NCBI GenBank assembly: GCA_963850095.1
Contig: CAWKJX010000012.1
Span: 124,001 to 188,000 of the forward strand
Source: Bog-473 sp963850095
GTDB taxonomy: Bacteria; Actinomycetota; Acidimicrobiia; Acidimicrobiales; RAAP-2
DNA length: 64,000 bases
Direction: 5' to 3'
Below, piece after piece: positions 41,896 through 51,192 of the stretch. The notes under the pieces were generated by a model. The model worked only from the letters and a program-made list of their open reading frames with translations, did not search any database and had not been told where the DNA came from. A program made the translations under genes and the position numbers. Positions within the stretch are counted from its first letter, which is position 1. The number at the start of each line of letters is the position of its first letter.

Positions 41896-43045
41896 GCTCC
41901 CGGCGGTAGACGCGAGCGGGGCCGAGCGCGGCCAGCTTCTCGGCGATGGCCGTGAAGGAACGGGCCGTCTCGCTCTGTGGATCGACGGCGGTGACCGGGC
42001 GGCCCTCGTCTCCGCCCAGACGCACGGCGTTGACCAAGGGCACCTGTCCGAGCAGCGGCACGCCGAGGTCCGCCGCCACGGTCAGGCCACCGCCGGACCC
42101 GAACAGCTCGTAGCGGGTGCCGTCGTCGCCGGTGAACCAGCTCATGTTCTCGATGACGCCGCGCACGGAGAGCTTGAGCCGGCGCGCCGCGAAGGCCGAG
42201 CGCTGGGCCACCCGTGCCGCCGCCGCCTGCGGCGTCGTGACGACGACGATCTCGGCCCGTGGCATGACCTCGGCCAGCGTCAGTGCCACGTCGCCCGTAC
42301 CGGGGGGCATGTCGACGAGGACGAAGTCGGGTTCGCCCCAGTAGGCGTCGGTGAGGAACTGCTGAATGGCCTTGTGCAGCATGGGGCCGCGCCAAATGAC
42401 GGGCTGGTCGTCGGGGACGAAATAGCCCATGGACAGGCACCGGACCCCGTGCGCGGAGGTGGGGACGACGATGTCGCCCAGCACGACCGGGTCGTGGTCG
42501 GTCCCCAGCATCTTCGGGACCGAGAAGCCGTAGACGTCGGCGTCGAGCAGCCCCACGGCGTAACCGGCCTGCGCCAACGCAATGGCGAGGTTGACGGTGA
42601 CCGTCGACTTGCCGACGCCACCCTTTCCCGACGAGACGCCGATGACACGCGTCTTGGCGTCGGGGCCGAGGAAGGCGGGCAGCGGCGCCGCCGGTGCGTG
42701 TCCGTGCCCGTGCCCGGCGTGGTCGTCGGCCGCCTCGGCATCGGCGACGCCGAGCATGCCCGCCCGCAGGCGCTGGCGCAGGACGAAGCGCTCGTCGTCG
42801 CTCATGACCACGAACTCGAGGTCCACCTCCTCGGCGCCGGGCACGGCCAGCACGGCCCGGTGGATGTCGTCGGCCAGCTGATCGGTGCCGGGCCAGGCGG
42901 CCACCGGCAGCGCCACCTCTACGACGACCCGGCGGCGGCGCGGCCGCACGGCGCGGACGAGGCCGAGCTCCCCGAGCGTCAGGTTCAGCTCCGGCTCCAC
43001 GACGGCGTGCAACGCCGCCTCGAGCTGCGATTGGTCTGCTGCCAT
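41882..43045 (-). CDS. mrp: Mrp/NBP35-family P-loop ATPase (Fe-S carrier type)
   Basis: A 387-residue protein with an N-terminal MIP18/DUF59 domain (residues 1-90), a His-rich linker (DDHAGHGHGHAP, about 107-118) and a ParA-like ATPase: Walker A SSGKGGVGKSTVTVNLA, VLVDMPPGTGDVALTL, GVIENMSWF. ApbC/Mrp proteins carry Fe-S clusters on a CxxC after ENMS; here that stretch is FTGDDGTRYELFGSGGG with no Cys. It is divergent from the SufR-like regulator and desulfurase genes, so an Fe-S role is still likely. Confidence 0.93.
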   Translation of the reverse strand: MAADQSQLEAALHAVVEPELNLTLGELGLVRAVRPRRRRVVVEVALPVAAWPGTDQLADDIHRAVLAVPGAEEVDLEFVVMSDDERFVLRQRLRAGMLGVADAEAADDHAGHGHGHAPAAPLPAFLGPDAKTRVIGVSSGKGGVGKSTVTVNLAIALAQAGYAVGLLDADVYGFSVPKMLGTDHDPVVLGDIVVPTSAHGVRCLSMGYFVPDDQPVIWRGPMLHKAIQQFLTDAYWGEPDFVLVDMPPGTGDVALTLAEVMPRAEIVVVTTPQAAAARVAQRSAFAARRLKLSVRGVIENMSWFTGDDGTRYELFGSGGGLTVAADLGVPLLGQVPLVNAVRLGGDEGRPVTAVDPQSETARSFTAIAEKLAALGPARVYRRELTLR

Positions 43046-43138
43046 GCCTTCCCTCGTCTCAGGTGGGCTCCCGTCGGCGACGCACCGGCCGAAGACGCCC
43101 GTCCCGCGTCACCCCAGCTGGTGGAGGGGATCCCTCGG

Positions 43139-43144
43139 TAGACT
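43139..43144 (+). promoter_or_regulatory. Leaderless -10 box of the SufR-like regulator
   Basis: TAGACT followed by 7 nt and ATG 43152; no Shine-Dalgarno sequence. No clear -35 box. Confidence 0.5.
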
Positions 43145-43151
43145 ACCCACC

Positions 43152-43898
43152 ATGAGCACAGCGCCGGTCACGTTCGAGCCGGAGCGCCCCGGCGGAGCGG
43201 ACGACGGGCAGTTCAGCGCCGCGGTGGCGGCGGTGGCGGCGGCCTTCGGAGATCCCACCCGGCGTGACATCTTCCTCCACGTCAGGGCCGCGCCCGGCGT
43301 GACCGTCAACGAGGTCGCCACCCGCTTCTCGTTGCACCCCAACGTGGCCCGGCACCACCTGCAGCGTCTGGTCGGCGGCGGCTACCTGCGCGTCGAGACG
43401 GGACGCAATCCCTCGGGTGCCGGCCGGCCCTCGAAGCGCTACTTCTGCGTCGAGGAGGAGCTCACCATCGGTCTCACGCAACGACGTGACGATCTCCTCA
43501 TGCGGCTGCTCGGCGAGGCCATGCGACGGCTGGGTCCCGAGGAGGCTGAGGAGATGGCGTCGCACGTCGGCGAGGAGTACGGGCGCTCGCTCGCCTCGCG
43601 CATGACCCCGAGCGAGGGCCAGCGCACCGTGCGGGCCGCCATGCACGTGGTGGCCGAGACCCTGACCGCGCATGGGTTCGCGGCACACGCCGAGGACCGG
43701 GGCGAGACGACCGCCGTCGTGGCGGAGCAGTGCCCGTTCGGTGATGCCAGCAGCACCAACCCGGTGCTGTGCGCCGTCGACCGCGGCATGGTCAAGGGCC
43801 TGCTGGCGGGGCTGTGTGGGACGGAGTCCCGGCGTGCGCTCCCGGTGATCCTCTCTTCGCGGGCCCGGGGCGACGACACCTGCGCCGCCTCTGCCTGA
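43152..43898 (+). CDS. SufR-like winged-helix Fe-S regulator
   Basis: A 248-residue regulator. The winged helix covers residues 20-105 (FGDPTRRDIFLHVRAAPGVTVN; FSLHPNVARHHLQRLVGGGYL; wing GAGRPSKRYF). The C-terminal domain has four Cys (QCPFGDASS...LC, GLC, DDTC) with a 12-residue gap between the first two, like the cluster-binding C-terminus of SufR repressors. A cysteine desulfurase gene follows 10 nt later, so it probably controls Fe-S cluster assembly genes. The start is fixed by the -10 box 7 nt upstream. Confidence 0.85.
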   Translation: MSTAPVTFEPERPGGADDGQFSAAVAAVAAAFGDPTRRDIFLHVRAAPGVTVNEVATRFSLHPNVARHHLQRLVGGGYLRVETGRNPSGAGRPSKRYFCVEEELTIGLTQRRDDLLMRLLGEAMRRLGPEEAEEMASHVGEEYGRSLASRMTPSEGQRTVRAAMHVVAETLTAHGFAAHAEDRGETTAVVAEQCPFGDASSTNPVLCAVDRGMVKGLLAGLCGTESRRALPVILSSRARGDDTCAASA

Positions 43899-43908
43899 GC
43901 GGGCCCTC

Positions 43909-45048
43909 GTGGCCCGCGCCTATCTCGACCACGCCAGCACGACTCCGCCGCGCCCGGAGGCCGTCGCTGCCCTGACGCGATGGGCCTCCCTGCCCGCGGC
44001 CGATCCGGGCCGCCTGCACGAGGAAGGGCGGACGGTGCGTGACGCGCTCGAAGATGCGCGCCGCCAGGTGGCCGAGCTCGTCGGCACGGCTCCACGTCAG
44101 GTCGTCTTCACGTCGGGCGCCACCGAGGCGATCAACGCCGCCGTGTGGGGCGCCACCCGGGCCCACCCGGGGGACCCCGTCCTGGGCGCGGCGGTCGAGC
44201 ACTCGGCCGTCCGTGCAGCATCCGAGCGCGCCGCGCCCACCGAGACGATCCCGGTCGACGGCGCAGGGGCACTCGACGTGGCGGCGCTGGCCGACCGGCT
44301 GTCGTCGCCTGACCGGCCGCGCCCGGCACTGGTGCACTGCCAGTGGGGCAACCACGAGGTGGGCACGCTCCAACCGGTGCACGACGTCGTCGGGCTCTGC
44401 CACGACGCCGGCGTGGCCGTGCACGTCGACGCGGCGGCGGCCTGCGGCCATGTCGAGACCAACCTGGGCGAGCTGGACGCGGACTTGGTCAGCCTGAGTG
44501 CCCACAAGCTGGGTGGCGTGCCCGGGGCCGGTGCGCTCGTCGTGCGGCGCGGCAGCCGGTTCGAACCGCTGCTGGTGGGCGGCGAGCAGGAGCGCGGCCG
44601 GCGCGCCGGGCTCGAGGCCCTGCCGGCGTTGCTGGCCTTCGGTGCCGCCGCGGCCGCCCTGCACGCGGGCAGCCTCGAGGCGGAGGGTGAGGCGGCCCGG
44701 CGCCAGATCGACCTGCTGGTGGAGGCCGCACTGGCGGTCGAGGGCGTCGAGGTGATCGGGCCGGTCTCGCCGGGGCATCGGCTGCCCCATCTGGTCTGCC
44801 TCGGGGTCCACGGTGTCGAGGCCGAGCCCGTCCTCATCGGGCTGGACCGGGCCGGAGTCGCCGCGCACTCGGGCTCTGCCTGCTCCACCGAGAGCGTTGA
44901 GCCCTCGCCGGTCCTCGAGGCCATGGGCGTCGACGCCAACCACTCGCTCCGGGTCAGCGTGGGTTGGAACACGACCGACGAGGATTGCGCCGCCTTCGCC
45001 CGCGCCTTCCCGGCCGTGGTGGCCGAGCTGCGGTCGCTACGGGGCTGA
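43909..45048 (+). CDS. Cysteine desulfurase (NifS/IscS-like)
   Basis: A 379-residue PLP enzyme that takes sulfur from cysteine for Fe-S clusters or thiolation. YLDHASTTPPRPEA starts the fold; TSGATEAIN binds PLP phosphate; the Schiff-base Lys is in SLSAHKLGGVPG; the catalytic Cys is in AHSGSACSTESVEPSPVL. The usual NNEVG reads GNHEVG. No scaffold (IscU) or MnmA gene is adjacent. GTG start. It forms an operon with the SufR-like gene and its end overlaps the convergent CcmI-like gene by 12 nt. Confidence 0.92.
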   Translation: MARAYLDHASTTPPRPEAVAALTRWASLPAADPGRLHEEGRTVRDALEDARRQVAELVGTAPRQVVFTSGATEAINAAVWGATRAHPGDPVLGAAVEHSAVRAASERAAPTETIPVDGAGALDVAALADRLSSPDRPRPALVHCQWGNHEVGTLQPVHDVVGLCHDAGVAVHVDAAAACGHVETNLGELDADLVSLSAHKLGGVPGAGALVVRRGSRFEPLLVGGEQERGRRAGLEALPALLAFGAAAAALHAGSLEAEGEAARRQIDLLVEAALAVEGVEVIGPVSPGHRLPHLVCLGVHGVEAEPVLIGLDRAGVAAHSGSACSTESVEPSPVLEAMGVDANHSLRVSVGWNTTDEDCAAFARAFPAVVAELRSLRG

Positions 45049-45909
45049 GGTCGAGGTCGAGGTCGAGGTCGGGCTGGTGCCGAACGCGGCCGGGACGGGC
45101 CGGCCCGCCCCCTGGTAGGCCGGGACGACATCGCCCGCGACCTGCGAGGGCTCGGCCGCCGGGGGGTCATCGGCCAGGAACTCGTCGAACTGGACCACGG
45201 CCGCGGCGTCGTTGTGGTCCTGATTCTCGAGCACGAGGCCGTAGAAGAGGTGCCCTTGGTAGTAGGTCGGCGAGACCTCGATCGCCCTCTCGATTTCGGC
45301 GCGGCCGATTTTGACCAGGCTCGGCACCGACGCGGCCGATCCGACGTCCCACTGCAGGTAGCCGGCGTAGGCGAGCGCAGCCGGGTTGGACGGATCCTCG
45401 GACAGCACCTTGTCGTAGAGCGTGAGCGCCGCCTTGGTCTGGCCCCCGTTGTTCAGCGCCAGCGCCTGCTCGAGCTGCTGCTCAATCAGCTGCGCCTGCG
45501 ACAGGGTGACGCTGCCCGAGGAGGCCTGACCGGGCTGGCGGGTCTGCAGGTAGTGCGTCACGAGAATGCCCCCGCCCGTCACGATGAGGAGGCAGGCGGC
45601 CACGAGGCCCACCTTGCGCCACAGGGGCCACGGCGGCGATGCGGGGGCGGCCGGAGGTTCCGCCTCCGTGCGCTCGGGCGCGGGCTCCGGCCCGAGGGCC
45701 GCCAGGTCCGCCTCGACCTCGGCCAGCCGGGCGGTGTCGCGCGCCACCAGGAGTGCGTGGTCCTCGTCGGAGAGGTCCCCGGCGTCATGCTCACGTTCCG
45801 CATCGTCGAGGGACCGTCGCAGGAAGTCGCGCTCGTCGGCCAGGAACCAGCGTTCGTCGTCCGACGGAGCGTCGTGGCCGGCGACGGCGGGTGACCCGTC
45901 CACCGTCAC
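45037..45909 (-). CDS. CcmI-like TPR protein (last gene of the Ccm operon)
   Basis: A 290-residue membrane-anchored protein. Residues 15-75 are an acidic helical region typical of CcmI N-termini (WFLADERDFLRRSLDDAERE). One membrane helix follows (about 98-118: VGLVAACLLIVTGGGILVTHY), then TPR repeats (about 135-240: EQALALNNGGQTKAALTLYDKV). It likely guides apocytochrome c to the heme lyase. The last residues are a TSTSTS tail encoded by four GAGGTC hexamers. The GTG start overlaps ccmH by 4 nt. Confidence 0.85.
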   Translation of the reverse strand: MTVDGSPAVAGHDAPSDDERWFLADERDFLRRSLDDAEREHDAGDLSDEDHALLVARDTARLAEVEADLAALGPEPAPERTEAEPPAAPASPPWPLWRKVGLVAACLLIVTGGGILVTHYLQTRQPGQASSGSVTLSQAQLIEQQLEQALALNNGGQTKAALTLYDKVLSEDPSNPAALAYAGYLQWDVGSAASVPSLVKIGRAEIERAIEVSPTYYQGHLFYGLVLENQDHNDAAAVVQFDEFLADDPPAAEPSQVAGDVVPAYQGAGRPVPAAFGTSPTSTSTSTSAP

Positions 45910-46346
45910 GACGGCGCCCCCAGCGACTCGAACGCACGCGACCGGCGCCAGAAGAGCAGTCCGACGCCCGCCACCGCCCCCACCCCGAGTACCAGCGGCA
46001 CGAGGTAGAGGACCGGGATGCCGCCGCTGTCGGGGGGCACCAGGAGGATGGACTCGCCGTACTCGGACACGAGGGTCTGGTCGATGTCCGCGGTCGAGGC
46101 TCCCGCGGCCACCATGGTGAGGATCTGGTGGCGAACCGCGATGGCCGTGGTCGCGTCCGAGTCGGCCACGGAGACGTCGGTGCACGAAGGGCAGCGCACT
46201 CCGGCCTCGATCGCCGCCGCCCGTTGCGACGTCGTCTGGGGGGCGGCATCGAGCGCGCCGCTCCCGATGAAGAGGGCGACCCCGAGGACGACGAGCGGGA
46301 GCGCCACCTTCACCCACAGCGGTAGGCGGCCGGCCGATTCAGCCAC
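45906..46346 (-). CDS. ccmH: CcmH-family apocytochrome c thiol reductase
   Basis: A 146-residue protein of the CcmH/CycL/NrfF family, which keeps the CXXCH cysteines of apocytochrome c reduced. N-terminal membrane helix (residues 11-30), the redox motif Cys52-Cys55 (VRCPSCTDVSVADSD), a three-helix bundle with VSEYGESILLVPP, and a C-terminal membrane helix ending LLFWRRSR. It overlaps the neighbouring genes on both sides. Confidence 0.93.
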   Translation of the reverse strand: MAESAGRLPLWVKVALPLVVLGVALFIGSGALDAAPQTTSQRAAAIEAGVRCPSCTDVSVADSDATTAIAVRHQILTMVAAGASTADIDQTLVSEYGESILLVPPDSGGIPVLYLVPLVLGVGAVAGVGLLFWRRSRAFESLGAPS

Positions 46347-46914
46347 GCGACGACCTCGCCGCGCTCAGGCGCGCCGAGCGCAGGGACGTGTCGAGGTTCT
46401 GCTCGGTGGCCGGTCCGACCAGCACGGTGGCCACGCGGCCAGACGGGTTGATGACAAAGGTCGTCGGCGGCGCCGTGACGCCGTAGTGGTCGGCGATGAC
46501 GCCGCCCGGGTCGCTCACCGCCGGCCACAGGTCCCCGTTCTGCTCGAGGAAGTCGCTGGCGGTCGAGTTCGTGTCGTGGAAGACGACGCTGATCATGTCG
46601 GCGCCTCCGGCCGAGTGGGTCTGCTGGTAGTAGAAGCGCGAGAGGTCGGGCGCCTCCTGCCGGCACGGGGTGCACCAGCTGGCGAAGAAGTTCACGACCA
46701 CGTAGTGGCCGCGCAGCGACGAGAGCGAGACGGAGGCGCCCGTGCTGAGGTTGGTCCCCGTGATCGGCGGTGCGGCGCGGCCGAGGAGCGGGCTCGAGAC
46801 CGGCGTGGCCTCCTGAGGTGTGCGGGTGGCCAGGACGATGCCGAGGACGACGAGGGCGAGGAGCACGGCCCCGGCCACCCAGCGCGTCAGGTGACCGCGC
46901 CGACGGCCCGTCAT
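46339..46914 (-). CDS. ccmG: CcmG/TlpA-like thioredoxin-fold protein
   Basis: A 191-residue membrane-anchored thioredoxin: helix at residues 11-28, then a periplasmic redoxin domain with Cys81-Cys84 (FFASWCTPCRQEAPDL) and cis-Pro in VTAPPTTFVINP. It supplies reducing power to CcmH and apocytochrome c. ATG 46914 overlaps the expected ccmF stop (ATGA) and its own end overlaps ccmH by 8 nt. Confidence 0.93.
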   Translation of the reverse strand: MTGRRRGHLTRWVAGAVLLALVVLGIVLATRTPQEATPVSSPLLGRAAPPITGTNLSTGASVSLSSLRGHYVVVNFFASWCTPCRQEAPDLSRFYYQQTHSAGGADMISVVFHDTNSTASDFLEQNGDLWPAVSDPGGVIADHYGVTAPPTTFVINPSGRVATVLVGPATEQNLDTSLRSARLSAARSSRG

Positions 46915-49060
46915 GACGGCTCCGCGCTCCCGGAGGCCAGGGCGCCCACCGGCTCGGGCTGGCAGGCTGGGGCTGGGGCTGAGGTTCGGGCGCGGACGTG
47001 CCGTCGTCCTCCGCCGCGTGCGGCTCGGCACCGGTCACCATGGCGGCCGGCGCGGAGGCCGGGTCGGTGGCGCGCCGGCGTGAACCCGGTACCAGGGCCA
47101 GCAGGCCGCCGACACCGATCAGGAGGCCTCCGGTCCACAGCCAGGCCACCAGCGGCTCGATCACCACGCCGATGGCCACCGAACCCGACGGCAGGTTGTT
47201 GACGGCCTGGTTGCCCGAGGTGGCCCCCAGGCCGCCGACGGCGTCGAAGGTCAGATAGACGTCGCCGAAGAGACCGGAGTCAATGGCCGGCGTGCCGACG
47301 ACCGAGAGGGCGCTGCCGAAGCTGGTCGTGGCCGGAGCGAACACCGCCCCGTCCACCTTGACCAGTGCCTCTTGGGCCGTGCGCGACGGCGAGGTCACCG
47401 TGCGCAACCCGACGAACTCGAAGCGGTGCCCGTCGTAGGTGACCACCTCGCCCTTGTGCAGCGCCAGCTCTGCCTGGTGCCGGTACGAGGTGGCCGCAAT
47501 GACCCCGACGGCCAGCAGCACGACACCCAGGTGGACGATCATGCCGCCGTTGGCCCGCCCGACCAGCCCGCGCCACCACCCGACGTGGCGCACGTGGGCC
47601 GCCCGTACCGACAGGACGAGCGCCCGCGCCGCCGTGGCGGCTGCCATCGCCCCGAGTCCGAAGCCGATCAGCGTGGCCGTGCCGCGCAGGCCGTAGAGCA
47701 CGCAGACCACGACCGTGCCCACGCCGATCCACGCCGGGATGGCCAGGCGATGCCACAGCACGGTGCCGCTCATTTTGCGCCAGCTGAGGACGGGCGCCAC
47801 CGCCATGAGGAACAGCAGCGTCAGGCCGGCGGGCACGGCCACGGTGTTGAAGAAGGGCGCGCCGACGGTCACCTGCTGCTGCTTCACCGCCTCGTAGAGC
47901 AGGGGGTAGAGGGTGCCGAGCAACACCACGAACGCGAAACCGACGAAGAGCACGTTGTTGAGCAAGAAGGCGCCCTCGCGCCCGAGCGGCGCATCGATAC
48001 CCCCCGGCGAGCGGAGCCGGTCGCCGCGCCAGGCGATCAGACCGAAGCCGACGATGACCACCACGAAGAAGAAGCCGATGAGGATCGGTCCCAGCGAGGA
48101 CTCCGAGAAGGCATGCACCGACGTGATGACGCCGGAGCGGGTGAGGAACGTGCCGAGAATGGTCAACGCGAAGGTGGCGATGGACAGCGAAAGGTTCCAG
48201 ACGCGCATCAGGCCGCGCCGCTCCTGGACCAGCACCGAGTGCAGGTAGGCGGTGCCGCACAACCACGGGAGCAGCGCCGCGTTCTCCACCGGGTCCCAGC
48301 CCCAGAAACCGCCCCAACCCAGCACCTGGTACGACCACCACGCGCCCAGCACAATGCCGACGGAGAGGAAGGTGAACGCCACCAGCGTCCAGCGCCGGCA
48401 CTCAATCTGCCAACGGTCCCCGACCCGGCCCGTGGCCAGCATGCCGATGGCGAACGCGAAGGGCACGGTGAAGGTCACGAACCCGATGTAGAGCAGGGGC
48501 GGGTGGATGGCCACCAGCGGGTTGTCCTGCAGGAGGGAGTTCGGCCCGAGGCCCTGGGTGGCGCCGGGGGCGGTGACGAAGGGGTTGGCCGGCCCCGCCA
48601 TCAGCGCGAAGAAGAAGGCGGAGACCGCATAGAGGACGAGGGTGGCCCAGCGGATGACCGGGTCGGCACCGAGCCGGCGGTAACGCCAGACGAAGAGGGT
48701 CGACACCACGGAGAGCACGAGGCCCCACAGCAGGATCGACCCGGCCAGTGCGGACCACATGCCGGTGATGGAGTAGAGCAACGGCGTGACCGTGCTGTTG
48801 TTCTCGGCCACGAAGGCGAGCGTGAAGTCGTGGGTGATCAGCGTGTGCTCCATGGCCGCCGTGGCCAGGACCGCACCGCCCAGCATGACGGGCGCCAGCA
48901 GCCTGCCGTCACCGGGGAGGGGTCCGCTCGCCGGCTCGGTCTCCGCCACCGCGCCCGCATGGCGCCCGGTGAACAGCCCGTACGCGATCACCACCGCGCC
49001 GGCGATGCTCGCCACCAAGGCGAGCCAAATGCCGATCGTCCCCAAATGCGCGTCGAGCAT
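46911..49060 (-). CDS. ccmF: CcmF heme lyase subunit (frame switch near C-terminus)
   Basis: A polytopic heme-handling protein of about 716 residues with some 15 membrane segments. The WWD signature is LGWGGFWGWDPVENAALLPW; external His ligands lie nearby (AIHPPLLYIG; TSVHAFSESSLG). The frame from 49060 stays open past the end of ccmG, which is implausible. In a second frame the tail reads CQPEPVGALASGSAEPS and stops at 46911, overlapping the ccmG ATG by 4 nt as elsewhere in this operon. The switch lies in a CAGCCC repeat near 46960-46985, where one base is probably missing. Confidence 0.93.
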
Positions 49061-49578
49061 CAGCAGACGGCGCCGGTGGCCTTGACCTTGACCCGGTTGG
49101 GGTACTGCGCCGAGTACGTCGAGGAGTGCTTGACCATGATGGTGTCCGAGTCGAAGTCGGTCGACGTGTCCGACGCGAAATGCCCGACCACGACCACGGG
49201 GATGCGGGCCGCGAAGAGCTGGGGCGGGCTGCCGGTGTTGGCCACCTTCACGTACTCGGGGCCCTGGCAGATGATGAAGTCGGTCCCGGCCGCGGTGGCG
49301 TGGATGGTGCCGGGTTCGACCGTCCCTTCGAGCCGGAAGGTCTGGGTGCCCAGCGTGTGCCGGTGGGCCAAAGCCTGGTCCACCGTGTCGAAGTAATCGA
49401 GGGAGCTCCCCAGCCCCTCGACGAGCAGGAAGACGAAGGCGACGACCAGGAGCGCGAAGACGACCAGCACACGCCGGCTCGTCTTGCGCCTCTTCGGGGC
49501 GGGCACGGCCGGGCCCTGGTGAACCTCGGACGTCGGTGGGGTGGGCGGCGGGCTGGCCTCGGTCGTGGTGCCGGTCAC
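49060..49578 (-). CDS. ccmE: CcmE heme chaperone
   Basis: A 172-residue periplasmic heme chaperone. Membrane helix at residues 37-54 (VLVVFALLVVAFVFLLVE), then an OB-fold: FRLEGTVEPGTIH, VVVVGHFASDTSTDFDSDTIMVKHSSTY. The covalent heme ligand should be His151, with Tyr155 in the HxxxY motif. A Pro/Thr-rich cytoplasmic N-terminus of 30 residues is unusual. The stop overlaps the ccmF start by one base. Confidence 0.93.
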   Translation of the reverse strand: MTGTTTEASPPPTPPTSEVHQGPAVPAPKRRKTSRRVLVVFALLVVAFVFLLVEGLGSSLDYFDTVDQALAHRHTLGTQTFRLEGTVEPGTIHATAAGTDFIICQGPEYVKVANTGSPPQLFAARIPVVVVGHFASDTSTDFDSDTIMVKHSSTYSAQYPNRVKVKATGAVC

Positions 49579-49736
49579 GAGCTCTCGCCGTGCGCCGCGG
49601 CAGCGTCAGCCTCGACGGTCGGCGCGTCCGACATTTCGAGCGCGCGCTCCCAGCGGCGGCGGCGCAGGACCAGGGTGACGGCGTACACGAAGAGGCCGCC
49701 GAGCGCAGCGGCGTACCCGGCGTCGACGTAGCTCAT
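49575..49736 (-). CDS. ccmD: CcmD-like small membrane protein
   Basis: A 53-residue protein lying between ccmE and ccmC with 4-nt overlaps on both sides. One membrane helix (VDAGYAAALGGLFVYAVTLV, residues 4-23) followed by a basic RRRRWERALE segment, the standard CcmD layout. It helps release holo-CcmE from CcmC. Identity rests on position, size and topology. Confidence 0.8.
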   Translation of the reverse strand: MSYVDAGYAAALGGLFVYAVTLVLRRRRWERALEMSDAPTVEADAAAAHGESS

Positions 49737-50527
49737 GGTGTGCTCCCGCCCGGTGCCGCTCCGCCGGTGCCGCTGCCGGCCCCGACCAGCTCGGTGTCCT
49801 CGCTCCAGCGCTCGGCCAGCGACACTTCGAGTTCCTGGTCCCCCACCGCGTCCTCGAGCACCTCTACCCGGTAGCGCACGGCCAGCAACCACACGAAGAT
49901 CAGCGAGAAGGCGACGAAGCTGAGGAGCATGGTCCAGAGCATGGAGCCGTGCACGTGGAGCTCGAAGCCCGGGTCGAGAATCGTCCCACCCTGGTGCAGG
50001 GTGTTCCACCAGTCGACGGAGAAGTGGACGATGGGCACGTCGATGGCGACGAGCAGCGCGGCCACGGCACACCGCCGGGCCCGGATGTGCGGGTCGGCCG
50101 GCACCCGCCGCAGCGCCAGGTAGCCGATCTCGAGCAACAGGAGCAGCGCGGTCGACGTCAGCCGGGCGTCCCACGTCCACCACACGCCCCAGACCGGCCG
50201 GCCCCAGAGCGACCCCGTCACCAGGGTGAGGGCCGAGAAGACCGCGCCCACCTCGACGGCCGACGCGGCCAGACGGTCCCAGAAGAACGAGCGCGTGCGC
50301 GGCCACAGGTACAGGAGGCTGCCGGCACAGGCCACGCCGCCGGCCCAGTAGAGCGCCACCGTGGCCACGGCCGGGTGCACGTAGAGCAGCCGGGCCAGGT
50401 TGCCCTGCACGACGTCCGGCGGGGTCACCCACAGCCCGAGCCAGACGGTGAGCGCGGTGGTCACGACAGCCAGCACGCCGATGACGGTGAGCCAGCGCGG
50501 GCGGCCGGTGACGGGGACGGCGCTCAT
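49733..50527 (-). CDS. ccmC: CcmC heme transfer protein
   Basis: A 264-residue polytopic protein (six helices) that loads heme on CcmE. The WWD motif is SLWGRPVWGVWWTWDARLTS; flanking His residues are in LLYVHPAVATVALY and IVHFSVDWWNTLHQG. ATG 50527 overlaps the ccmB stop by 4 nt. The C-terminal 50 residues form a cytoplasmic acidic/Gly-rich extension. Confidence 0.94.
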   Translation of the reverse strand: MSAVPVTGRPRWLTVIGVLAVVTTALTVWLGLWVTPPDVVQGNLARLLYVHPAVATVALYWAGGVACAGSLLYLWPRTRSFFWDRLAASAVEVGAVFSALTLVTGSLWGRPVWGVWWTWDARLTSTALLLLLEIGYLALRRVPADPHIRARRCAVAALLVAIDVPIVHFSVDWWNTLHQGGTILDPGFELHVHGSMLWTMLLSFVAFSLIFVWLLAVRYRVEVLEDAVGDQELEVSLAERWSEDTELVGAGSGTGGAAPGGSTP

Positions 50528-51192
50528 GCCGCCTCCTGGAGCGGACCGTAGAGCACGACGCCCACCACGAGATAGATCACCGCGAAGGGCACGAGGATCT
50601 TGAGCCACTGGGTGCCGGACGACGCGGTGCCGTTCAGCGCGGCCTCCCACACCTTGGAGCCGGCCAGGAGGACGGGTGCCAGCACGGGCAGCACCAGCAA
50701 GGGCAGCAGGGTGTCGCGCACGCGCAGACCGGCGGAGAGCGCGCCGTAGAGCACGCCGGCGCAGGCCAGCCCCACGGTGGCCAGCAGGCAGGCCGTCACG
50801 GCGAGCCAGACGACCTGCACGCGCACGTCGAAGAGGAACGTCACACCGGCCCACAGGACGAGTTGGAGGACCAGCAGCTGCAACCCCACCGCGGCCGCCT
50901 TGCCCAGGAACACGCCGGCCGGGTCGATTCCCGAGAGCCGGAGGCCGTCACGCGTCCCCTCACCGGACTCGACCGCGACGCTGCGCTGAATGGCCAGCAC
51001 CGTCGAGAACAGCAGCGCCACCCAGAAGATGCCCGGCGCGGCGTGCTTGAGCGCAGCCTGGTCGGGCCCGATGGCGAAGGCCAGCAGCACCAGGACCAGC
51101 ACGGCGAAGGGGACGACCTGCCACAGCGCCACCCGCGAGCGCGCCTCGATACGCAGGTCTTTGCCGGCCACGAGCACCGCGTCATGCCACAT
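50524..51192 (-). CDS. ccmB: CcmB heme exporter subunit
   Basis: A 222-residue membrane protein with six helices, the permease of the CcmAB ATPase. DLRIEARSRVALWQVVPFAVLVLVLLAFA and AIQRSVAVESGEGTRDGLRLSGID are family signatures. It overlaps ccmA by 11 nt upstream and ccmC by 4 nt downstream. Confidence 0.94.
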   Translation of the reverse strand: MWHDAVLVAGKDLRIEARSRVALWQVVPFAVLVLVLLAFAIGPDQAALKHAAPGIFWVALLFSTVLAIQRSVAVESGEGTRDGLRLSGIDPAGVFLGKAAAVGLQLLVLQLVLWAGVTFLFDVRVQVVWLAVTACLLATVGLACAGVLYGALSAGLRVRDTLLPLLVLPVLAPVLLAGSKVWEAALNGTASSGTQWLKILVPFAVIYLVVGVVLYGPLQEAA

